Part shown: positions 44,732-56,700 of the stretch, one piece after another
Numbering within the stretch: the stretch's first letter is position 1
Layout of the letters: every line of letters starts with the position of its first letter
NCBI GenBank assembly: GCA_963969365.1
Contig: OZ017757.1
Location: 248,001-312,000 of the forward strand
Direction: 5' to 3'
From: Asterochloris sp. CNOR1
Lineage: Eukaryota > Chlorophyta > Trebouxiophyceae > Trebouxiales > Trebouxiaceae
DNA length: 64,000 nucleotides
The notes under the pieces: model-generated
What the model saw: only the letters and a program-made list of their open reading frames with translations
Told to the model about the DNA's origin: nothing
The model's database searches: none
Made by a program: the position numbers and the translations under genes

Positions 44732-47700
44732 ATGTCTGCAGTCACAACAGGCGAACCCGCTTCAGGCGATGTCAGCAACTGGGAGAGCCAGAAGTCCATG
44801 CGCTGGGCGCTGCGCAAAGCGGCGCTCTGCCTGCTTAAAGCTGGGCAGAAACTGCAGGCGATTTGCCTGGGCCACACAAAATCCTCATGCTGCGTCATGT
44901 TATGGGCACAGTGTGTGGTTGTGCAGCGTAGGTGCAGCAGCGGCTGCAGCTCAATGCCCAATCCACTGGAATACTATTCTGGCACTGAGCAGAGGCAATG
45001 CAGGCACCACCTGCAGCTCACCGTAACCTCCCACCTGCACGTGTGCTGCAGGAGCAACGCCGCCTTGCACACACCAGGTCGCAGGGCCTGTCCAAGTCCC
45101 TTTTGGCTCTGAGAAGCCCTGCTTTGACCCCACATGCACCTTTTACCTGCAACAGTGATGTTGGCAGGCACATAGCAAGTGGGGACTGGCTACTGGGTCC
45201 CTGGTCTTACCCCTTGGCAGCACTTGGCTACGCGCTAGAGCTGCTGCTTGGCATGCATGGAGATGCAGGACGAGGGGCAGGAAGCATCCTCTGATGACTG
45301 CCTTGCTAGGCCTGCTGCTTCGCTATGCTGCAATAGCAATGACACCCGCAGCACTCCAAAGTTGCGGGTCTGCAAATGTAAGGTACAAATCCCTTCACAT
45401 GGGGTTGCTGCAGGAGCGTCACTGGCAGGGCTGCCTGAGACTGAAGATTCTGGCCTTCGGCAGCCTGTGACACACCTCAGCTGCCTGTTTGAGGGCCTTC
45501 TTGACCCCGCCTGCACGTGTCTGCTGCAGGAGCGCCGTCGGCAGGCACGCATGAAGTCGCAGGGACTGGCCTTTGGCAGCCGTGCTTCTGACAGTCCTTA
45601 CAGCCAGACGATGCGCTCCCCTGGGGGCAGCAGGACCAGCAGAGACAGTGGGGCAAGCAGGCGAGCGTTGCTCCCCGTCTGCTTGCATGTGTAATGGCTC
45701 CAGCAGCAACAGAGATGCTGATGGCCCACCCAGCAGCTGCACAGTCCAGTAGCTGCTGCATGGGCCCAACATGCCAGCAGTGTCATCTCGTTGCGTGACT
45801 GCCCACGACCATGGCTGCTGCCCCAGACTGACAAGCAGCAGAGTCGTGACTGAGATGCATGGTGCCCACTGTCCCACAGTGACTGTAAGGCAGGGAGTTA
45901 AGGTGAGGCAAACTCCACAGAAAGCAGGGCCTGTTGCTTAAGCAGGTCAGCAGATGTGCAGAGCAAACTTGGCGACTGCTTGCAGCTGCACCTTGGCAAC
46001 ACCGCAACAGGGGGCAGGAAGTGCTGGTCTGGATGATTGCTGCAGGAAACAGAGGTGAGAGGGGTGCTGAGCCACAGAGACACATCAGAGGCCGCATGCA
46101 GGGCACATCACAGCATTCATTGAAGCTGCTGAGCAGAAGAGCTTCCAAACCAGACAATTCAAGGTACAGACTGGCAAACGCTGCAAGCGCGCAGGAAGTT
46201 GCTGGCTGGAACCCAGCTGCTCTTGTGCAAAGACAGGCAGTCAGAGCAAAGGCTGAGCCCCCAAGGAACGCCAGATGCCACATACATTACAACACCAAGA
46301 TAGAATCGCACCATTGCGGTGCAGGGATACCCGCGAAAGCAGGACAACACGGGGAACAAGGGAGACTTCGGAGACACCTGACACGCGCAATACCAGCTTG
46401 GCTGGGCAGCTGACGCCCATCCGGACCAAGGCAGACCAGCAGTATCCGCTGCGCGGGGAGCTGCATGTGGGTTGCCTTCTGGCTGTGCAGACCCACTGGG
46501 CATGGCCACTGCTGCCGAGCAGCACTCGCTGCATGGCGCACTGGATAGGGATTACTCAGCTGTCTGTGTATTTTCACTGGGGTGAGTCAGTGCTGACCAG
46601 CAGGACCTGCACAGCAATGTGCACATGGGGGCTGCACAGGTTCAGGTGGGCCACCTGTCTGTCTGTGGGACTTCAGTGGGCATGATTAAGCGAGAAACCC
46701 CCACACACACCAGCGCTGAACAGAGGTACTTGCTGTGCAGGGCTCTGCAGGTGAGTGTTGCTATGCTGACGTTTCTCATGAAGATCGAGCTGCCTCTGTG
46801 CATGCCTGGTCAAAAGCCATTGCTAACCAGCAGTGCCCAGTCTGTCATTGTGGTACCAGCCTGCATGTCTATAAAGCAATGTGACAGGGTATGCGCCTGA
46901 GCCTCTGCTCCCACTTTGCTCCTGCCAGGAGCGCTCACGGTGCATCACAAGTGTGTTAGGGTTGCAGTCTTCCAGCATGAAGTTAATCAGGCTGACAAGA
47001 TCAGTCGGCTTGCTGCACGCACAGGTGCCAGCTGCAGAGCCCTCGCCAGAAGGTCACTCAAAACAGCAATGCTTAGCTGCTCCCACATGTCGAATGCTAT
47101 CTTGGCTGGTTGACTCCACATGTTGAAAACCCAGAACTCGTTTGCTGCAGCAGATATTGATGTGCCCGGAGCTCACTCGCTGCTGCAGGTGGTGGGCACT
47201 GATCTCACTCCCTGCAGCAACTGGAGGGGTACAGAACCCACCCGTAGTCGCAGATGTAAGGGTACAGTAATCACTTACTGCCACAGCTGAAGCGGCACAG
47301 GTCTCACGTACTGCTGCAGGTGGAGGGGCAGCGGCCTGGGTCGGCGCCGGTGAGGAAGAAGCCCAGCATCGTAGTCCCCAAGTCCGGCAAGGGGTCTGGC
47401 CGGGGCATGTTCTCCCCCAAAACACCCATGAGGGGTGAGCATCAATGTGCTGTCAGGCCCGCAGCCTGTCTGCACTGTCAGCAACTCAATGGTGCACTGG
47501 CACAGGTCGGTAGACCACCTGGTCCCAGGCAGCTTAGCTGCCTAAGGCATGCTGATGACCTGCTTGTGGCATGCCCTGTTGTCTGCTGGCACCAGTCACC
47601 CTTGTAACATCAGCGGGGCTCTGCAGCCACCACCCTCAACAGGCACTTCATGCTGCGCAGCCGCCATGCCTCCCCTGTGGCGGCAGAACATCTCGAAGGC

Positions 47701-50700
47701 CAAACGCAAGTTTCGGAATGCCATGAGGGCTGTCAGCATCTTTAAAACGGCTGTACACTCCACCCCAGACCGCATCGAGCGGCTCGACTCTTTCGGTGAG
47801 CCTGAGGAACTTTCCAACTCACCTGGCACAACATGTCGGCCGGAGGTGCCTAGTATGAAAGTCAACAACTTCGCGATCATCATGTTCAGCGATAAGCTGT
47901 GCCTTCTGTGGCTTACTGGGTGCCTGGACTGCTCTGTTGAGCAGCAAACATCAGGCCTGGCACTCTATCCAGATCCTGCTTGGCCAGCAGTGAGGCCCTC
48001 GAGTGCAGCTCTAGTGCTGCACTCGGTGCGATGCCTTGTCAAGTGCCCTGTAAATACTTGGTCCCCAGACCAAAACAGTTGCACTATTTATGCAGCTAAA
48101 GCACCATCTGCATTGCAGGCCTGCTGCTGCACATGGTTCTCGGCCCCGACCTGGAGCGCTTTGGGGAGACCCAGACCAAGCTGCAGAACATGGTGGAGCG
48201 TGCGCAGCGCCTGCTGGCTTCCACAGCTGTGGTTGCTGGGGACGAGTCAGCCACAGCAGGCCTGGCCAAGGACAGCAAGAAGGGGTTGCCAGACCCTAAC
48301 AGCGTGAACACGCCTACCTCAGCCATGGCGTCTCGGGTGCCGCCCGGGCTGCCGGACAGCAGTGCAGCCTTTGCAGATGGCGCTGTGGGGGCGGCCAGCA
48401 GTTCAGAGCATGCAGAGGCCATCGAGAGCGTGAGGGCTAACGCGAACCGGGCCGTCATTGGTGAGCTCTCGGGGGCGACTCAGCTCTGTGCATCTGCAAG
48501 AGTGTTGTTCTGTGCTGCCAAGCCGCAGGCCGCAAAGATACAGCTAAATCTGGCATCACTGATGTCCCAGGATGTTAGTCATAGAGCATCTGACCAGGTA
48601 CTGGCTGAGGCCAGCTGGGCCTCAGTTGTGCGCTCCTGGAGGCCCCGGCTATGCGAACACACCACCGTCAAGGGCTGCTCTGTGCTGCCAACACACGAGC
48701 CAGTCCCATTGCATCCACCATGCTGCCAGCTGTAGAGGTCACATTACTAGCCAACTCGGCTGGCGCCACTCATGGCATCACTACTTGTTCAACCATTTGC
48801 AAACATTTTGATAAGCAGAAGCCTGATGGTCTGCCCCCAATCGGGGCATCATTGGTGGCCTCTGCCAGTATTGGGCTTGACATTGACACTCCCACCTTGC
48901 TGTGCCCTGGGCCGCATGCCAAGAGCCCAGTGCATGCTGCACAGAGCCTGGCTTGCCCAGTACTGAACCACTGTGCTGCTGGAAGTGCAGTGGCCGAATG
49001 TCGGCTGCGTGCCCAGCAGATGCTGGGTATGCCCATCCGACCTGTTATCAGTCATATGGTCCTGCTGTGTGCAGCAGTGTCTGCAGCCAAGGGATGGCTC
49101 TACAAGCTCTTAGCTTCATGGCCTGCACTCTAGTCTCATGCACTGCGATTATCAACAGCAGCAGCATCTGGGGAGCAGGCAGGGCCTGGGCGGATGCTGC
49201 ACCAAGCCAAACCTTCTGAATCTGCTGTGCACTGCAGCGTGTGCAACTGTGGGGACGGCTCACAAGCCCACCAGCTTCGTGCGCTCAAATCCGAAGCTGT
49301 GCTTTGTGGCCTGTATCTTGTACCTCATGCGCTGCAACAGCTGCAAGTGAGATGCAGCTTCAAGCCCAACGAGTGTATGTGCTTGACGCATGAATCTTGC
49401 TACATGAATCTTGCCCCTGCAGGGGCTGAGGCAGAGGAGCGGCTCAAGGCCCAGCAGATGCTGCGCATGCTGGCCAATCGCAGCAACTCGCGGTGGGTGG
49501 AGAAGGTGGAGTGGGAGGCACCCTTCACCTTTGATACCCCCAGGTTCCTCAAACTGCTGGGTGAGTGATGTCTGGGGTTTGCTGGATGACGTGGTGCCAC
49601 TGCAACAGTGAGCAGCGCTTGAACTCCTGGGCAGTCATGTGGATGACAGCAGCTCTCTTCGGGTGCCACTACACTGACCAGTCCGGTCTTGGATGACAAG
49701 TGAAGCTCAGCTGGAGTGGGAGCAACCCTTCACCTATGATGTCCAAATGCTTCTCAGTGAGCAGGGCTCAAGCTGCTGGGTGTGATGGTGCTGGTGGCGG
49801 CATCAGCATTCTCCAGCCGCCAGTGCGCGGCCTGTTCTGTCGGGGATGAAGGGTGACGCTAAGCTATGGTAGCTGTGCTCCTCTTCACCTTTGACGATAT
49901 CGTGTTTCCTAAACTGCTATGCTTGTCATCCTGCAGTTTCATCTTGCAAGCACAAACAGATGCAGGTGCCTGCAAGTTCCTTGAGCTGCTGGAAATGCAA
50001 AGGGGAGAGGATCGTTCTTTGCTGCACTACATTTTGCAGCCTGAAGGCATGCCCCCAGATTTCTTTGTTTGGTAAGAAAGCTGTGCACAGCCCCTGCAGG
50101 CGGCAGGCAGCTTTGACTGCATGCGCCATAAGCTGGAGTCTGCTGAGGCAGCCTCGCTGGCTGCCTGGCTATGGATGCGACCGGGTCTCCCAACTACAAA
50201 CGGTGTGCTGCAGGCTGCAGCAAGCATTGTGAGCACGGCGACCGCAAGGTGCTCTCGTCTGTTGAGGCAGCCTGTCTGGCTGCCTCAACCTTCCACCACC
50301 CGCTTGAATCTGATTTGTGCCTGCCTGCAGACGGCGAGCAATTCGAGCACGACAAGAGCAAGGCGCCCAAGTCTCTTGAGGCAGCCAGACAGGCCGCCTC
50401 AATCCTCTACCCACCCTTTGCATTTTCCTCTCGGTTTGCCTGCAGGCGGCGAGCAGTTTGAGCACTACAAGCGGCAGGTGCTGGAGCTGCTGCTGCTGGG
50501 ACAGGTGGCTGTGCAGCTGATTGCTGGGGAGGACACGGTAGTCATGCCGGATGAGTCACGACGACCCATCTGGGGGGTTGACACATGGGGACTGGTCCGG
50601 GCAGCCTGCCCTAACCGCCTGCCAGGTGTGAGTGGAAATCTGTGGCTTGGGCTGGTTGCAGCAGCTCAGATTGGCATGCTCCCGGCTAGTGCTGTGCAAG

Positions 50701-53700
50701 GCTGGTCATGGTGGGTGAGGCAGCCTGCCGAAACTGCTGGTTGGGGTGGGAAGCAGCTGCCTGTACAGCTGCTGGGGACAGTGTGCATGCCTGTGCTGCT
50801 CCACTCGCACTATGGCTGCTTGGGCGGCCCTGTTATGTTAGAAGCTGCTGTCTGTGGAGCTGCTGGGCACACTCCAGGCACAAGAGAGGGTAGCTTTGGG
50901 CTGCAGGCAACAAAGGGGGTAGAGGGGCTATCCCTGCGGACACTGGAGCTGCTGGCTCTGAGGGTGGCATTTGGACTGTAGCTTTAGATGGGATTCAGGC
51001 ACTTGCTCCTAAGGGCCCAGCACCCGCACATGTCTGTGTAATGCATCAGCACAGATCTGGGCAAACACATCTGTCGAGCTTCAGGCGGCTCCTCACTCTC
51101 AGTGGCTGCAGCGCATGAGGTACAAGGTGCAGGCCACAGAGCACAGATTCCAGCTTTAGGTGCACTTGTCAGTGGAATGCAGGCCCTCACGGTGGTTCTG
51201 GGCTGCAGGCAATGACAGGATAGAGGGGCTGTCGCTGGGGACGCGGCAGCTGCTGGCACTCAGGGTGGCGATTGAGGAGCTGGCAGGAGCTGAGGCCCTT
51301 GCCAAGCTGGTGCTCATCATCCACACCAGCGATGAGCAGGAGGCCGCGCTGCTGCAGGAGCTCAAGCTGAACAAGCTGCATGGGTGAGTGAGGCCAGGCT
51401 GGCAGCAGCAGGTACAAGTTGCACATATGGGTCACGTCACATGCACAGCAGCAGCAACGGATTCGCGAATGGCCTGCATCGCTAGCTTCTGAGGCTGTCA
51501 CATCTGACCCTGCCTGCAGGTTCCAGCGGGAGAATGTCATGATAGTCCCCCAGCAGCGGCGGGCAGGCTACTGCTACCGCACTGAGGGCCACTCCTTTGT
51601 GCGCCAGATAGACAGCGAGGAGCACCTGTGCGGCAGCGGGTATGCCATGATGCAGCTGGCCTGGCACCGCGAGGCCTTTACCCTGGGAGCCAATCTGACG
51701 ACGCGGGAGTTCCTGCCCGGAAGCGTGCTGGCAGCGCTGGAGTCCCGGGGTGTCCAGTGAGTGCTGCGGGTTGCGTCTGTGGGTGGCTGCTTTGCCTGGG
51801 AGCGTGCTGGCGGCGCTGGAGTCCCGGGGTGTCCAGTGAGTGCTGCGGGGTGCGTCTGTGGGTGGCTGCTTTGGGATGGGGTATCTCTGAGGAACTGGCA
51901 CCATGCACTGCAGCAGGGACAGGCAGGGCCCTGGTAGTGCAGGCTGCAATGCTTGCTATCTGCAGGTGGCTGTGCAGCAGACGGCCTTCTACTCTGACAC
52001 CCTGTGCTCACATGATCGATCATTCATTTCTGTCTGCAGGTGGCTGTGCAGCGGACGGTCCTCGGACCTGGGGCGCTGCAGCGTGGAGGGGGCCTTTGAG
52101 CTGGACTGCCTGGCCCACACGATGCGCCTGGCTGAGGAGCGTGGCTGCAACTGCAGCTTTGAGGTCAAGCTGGTAGACGGGCTGCCGGCGGCTCGCCAGC
52201 AAAACAGGTGGGCAGACACCTGCTCAGCCTGCTCTGCACTAATCTTAGGTCAGACAATGGGTTGTGCTGCCAAGGGGTGGGGACTGCGCAGAACATTGAA
52301 CTTGCAAACCCGCTGCAGCATAGCCTGCCACCTTAGAGGCAGGCGTCTACAGATGGGAGCCTCTGTGTGCTGAAGTTGTACTCCATTTGCTGGTAAAACA
52401 TTGACTGCTGGCGATTGTCTCCAGCTGCTTGATATACTTCAAAGGCCCCGTCAGGATGCTGCCAACTTCCAAAACGCCCTTAGCCTGCAGAAGCCTCTGT
52501 GCTCACATCATGCTGTTGGCCAGTCCTTCTGGCAGCTATGCAGCCTTTGGGCACAACAAAGCTGCCTGCTTATGGCTACCACCCTGCATGCCAGTGTTGA
52601 CTGCATTGCTGCACTCTGGGCTGCCTAAACATCTGCGTCTCCACTCTACGATGTGGCTGCCTGCTGCTTCCATGCTGCCTGCCTGGGGCTGATCATTTGT
52701 GGCTGCGCGTCTGCAGTTTGGTGCTGTCGCAGAAGGGTGATGTCAGGGGCCGCAAGACGGAGAAGGACACCGCCAAGTTTGGAATGGACCTGAAACATTG
52801 TGACCTTCAGGTGAGTAGCTGCGGCATACCAGCTGTGCAGGGCTCTACATGATGGCAACAAATGGTTACATTGACAAGCAGGGCAGGACGCTCCTTGTAA
52901 AGTCTGCTGCCAGCAAGCTGCTTGAACACAGCGCAGTGCAACAACTTGCTCCTGGGATTTGGTGCCTGCTCTGGCCGCTGTCAGCACATCACCTGCTGCT
53001 GCAGGCCCAGAAGCTGCCATCGCTGGGCTTGCAGCCCAGAGTGTGGTGCTTCTTGGGGCAACCCCACGAGCACATTGAAGTGAGCTGCCATCCAGATCTC
53101 ATCCAAATCCCACCCTGTTCCACCCTGCAGTCCCACAAGTTGGCAGGGCATCTCAGCGAGCTGACGCGGGGGATGAAGGGGCAGCTGCTGGTCAACACCG
53201 ACCGCTACTGCTTCCACCTGGAGACCCTGGCCAAGCTGCTGCGCAAGGGGCACACGGTGAGAGTGGACTGCGTGGGTACCAAGATGTGGCTGACCTGGAG
53301 CCTGGTTCAGGGCCAACCACCAGGACATGCCCATTTGGAGGGCTGCTGGGTCAGCAAGTGGCATCAGGTGGGCTGCTGGCATGTCTCCAGGCAGTGCCCA
53401 TCTCCCAGGCACTGACTGATGAACCGGAGGTAGAAATTCGAATGGATAGGTAAAAGGTTCGACTCAAATGAGCATGTCAGCTAAGTGCGGACACCCTGTC
53501 CAAGCTTGTATAGGGAGAACCTGGCGAGGTTTGAGGGCAGGGGGACTGTCCCCACGCCTGCCAGCGCACTCTCAAGGCCACTTGCTCTCTCCCAGGCCAG
53601 CGTGCAGAGTGTCGTACATGGTGTGCTGGGACACGAGGTGCAAGCTTCATGTGTTGTCTGATGGGCAATGTCATGGCCAGTTTGTGGGTCACAGGTGGCG

Positions 53701-56700
53701 GCTTGCCTGCTCCTCCATGCACCAGGCAGGTAACAGTCCTGCCTTGATGGTGAACAGCGCCCTGCAGTTTGTATTTATGTGGACAGACTGCAGGCCCAAG
53801 CAACCAGGTTGACAGCAGGCCGCCGTCAGCCTGCCAGATGGACCATGACGTACATGCCTGGGCAGCACCTGCCTGACCTGGCTCACGCGCCCTGATGCAA
53901 GCTATCTGGTCCCAGTGGCAAGCCTGCAATCAGCAGGGTAGTGCTTCAGGTTCACGGCCACCAGCACATACTGTTGTTGGAGGAGCGCAGCGGGGTGTCG
54001 GGGGCAGCCCGCCAGGTCAGTGGCTGGTGGGCACTGCACCAGAAGACATCCTTTCTGCAGGCAGCAAACCTTTTGCATCTGAGTGGCTGCCTGACCAGGC
54101 TGTCCCCACCCTGCTGCAGTCCTTCAGGCCGGACGTGGACCTGCACCAGCACCACGCCTTTGTATCATTCCACATGGCTGACCTGACCACCATGCCAGAG
54201 GTGTATGCTGCGCCGCTCGTCAGCAAAGTGCCTCTGCAGACGCTGAGAACGCACAAGGTGCGCTGGAGTGCCTTCTGTAGGACACTACCTTGCTGCTTCG
54301 GCTGCTTGCCAGGGGCCTTGCTGCAGCTGATGGGCATGAACCTGCTGCTGAGCTGGGGCCAACGCTGTGATGCGGAGTCATGAAAGACTGGACTGGAGAT
54401 GTGGGCAGGAGGTTCACATTGAAGGGTATGCTCTGCTGCACTGTCCCTGGGTCAGCGAGAGCTTCCCAGCAAACGCTGCGCACACACGAGGTGCGCTAGG
54501 GGGCCTTCCAGAGGACATCAGCCTGCTACGCTGGACCAGTGTTTGTTGTTGGTCCTGCTGTTGCCAATATGAAGCCAGCGTCAACATTGTGTTCCACACT
54601 ACGCTGCAGCAATTTGAGGACATCGTCCCGCACTTGGTCAAGCAGGACCGCAGCCCAACCTTTCGGGCAGCTGTGGCCCGCATGAAAGCCAGCAGCGGTG
54701 CAGGAAGCAGCCCCAGCCAGACGGGGCCAACAGCCAATAAGGTGGGTGCGAGAATGCGCCGCTCATGTGAGGACAGACATTGCGCCGGCCGAGCATGCCA
54801 TATCTGCCATCTCTGCGCAGTTGGGCAATGGATCAGCCCAGAATGTAGTGCAAGAACGCGCCGCCCATGTGGGGACAAACCTTGTGCTGGCTGAGAGTGC
54901 CATTTCTGTCATCAGTGCGCAGTCAGACAGGGAGCAGCCAAGAGGATTGCTGTGAGACTGGCATGGCAACTGGACCCAAAGCCCTGGCCTGGCTGGGCAC
55001 ACTTTCTCGGGCCATCAGCACTCAGCCAGGAAAAAGGCAATCACCACTGTGGTGGCTTTCTGGTGCCATCATGCTTTGGCACCATGCAATCCTGCCCCCT
55101 GCATGGCTGGTGCATCGTTGTTGCTGTGACTGATACCTGGTGCAGCATAGGCCTTTCAGTGTAATGGTAACACTCAGGCAGCCTTCAGTCTGCTGCCCGC
55201 AGAGATTGTGCACCCTGGTGGCCCCAGCCTCCTGCCTGCAATCCGCTGCCGGCAGGTTACATTGAGTCTCCAATGAACAACCTGCAACCCTACTGCCTGC
55301 AGGGCCTGTGCCATCTGGGTGCTGTGGTTGGCAGTAGTCCAATGTGGACGGTTTGCAAGGCTGCTCAGGCAGCCTCAAAAGTCTGACCTGCACCCCACTG
55401 CTGGCACCTCCGATGTCTGACCTGCACCCTGCTGCTGGCAAATCTCAGGCATCTTGGCGTTCAGATGGACCTCTTGCTTGCAGGGCATGATTCGACTTTC
55501 CAATGTCTCACCTGACTACAGCTTTCATCTGCAGGGCCTGTGCATTGTAGTGTTCGTGGCCGACAACGAGGCCAGCAACCACGCCGCCAGCCTGGCGCGC
55601 TCCTTGGTGCATCCGGCGCGGGACTCGGTGCACATTGCCACCAGCATCGCAGCTGACAGCGGATTTGCAGACGCCCAGCGCCTGCTGACCCGCCACACGG
55701 AGCAGTTTGAGCTCAGCACACGGATGAAGACTGATGTGCTGGTGTGGTGGCGCACATGATTGTACACACTCACTGCATTTGTTAGGCTTTTTGGCGAGTT
55801 TCTGTGGGGGGTTGGGGTTGATGGGGCAGCTTGGCTTTGCCCAAGACGTGTCTCTCATGCTTCCCCAATCTTGATTGCAAAGCGGTCCACAAGCCAGGCT
55901 TGTACAATGCACATGCCTGGGTTGGTGGGCGATGTGGTTGCGTGTGCCCTGCTTGCATGGCTCTCAATGCTGCTTTTGTCAACATTGTGCAACGCAACGC
56001 TGCCAGCGCCTCAGCTCATGGAAGCATGGTGGATCCACGTGCTTGAAATGGATTGTCTCCATACAGTCCCCTGCAGCAGAATTTTCTGCAGACATCCTCG
56101 CCCGCAAGCCCCTCCCTCCCAGCAGGTGGTTGGCCAGACAGTTGCTGCTTCACTCCCCCAACATCACTCTGCTACACTTCCCTGCTCTGCCAGCAATACT
56201 TTCTGTCACATTAGTTCAAGCCCCGCTGCACTGTTATTGCGTTGTTCTGCAGGTGCGGGGCACTCAGGCCCTGGTGGACTGCCTTCTGGAGCACGCCAGT
56301 GGCCTGCAAGCAGACCTGATTGTGATGGGGAGCCACCAGATCAGTAAGCCTGACTCGGCACTGATTGGAAGCGTGGCGCTGAGCCTGCTGAAGAAATGTG
56401 AGCGGTGAGTGGCAGCACAGGGCAGACCTGCATAACAAACTATCATCACCAGATCTGGCACCTTCTCAGTGCCAGTTCCCTCCAAGAGTGCTGCAAAGTC
56501 AAATAATCTTCCCCTGCACCTTCTGACTTGTCCACCATCTGAACCCCCTCTCAGCACCTTGCCGTGACAGGAGAGCACCTTCTCAGCACTTCCGTTGCTA
56601 CCAGATGGTGTATCACTTTTGGTCTGACTCAGGGCGGCTCTCGAGCTGCAGATGATGGTCATGCGCTTTTCAAATTCAGGCCGAATCTCTGCTGCCATGC

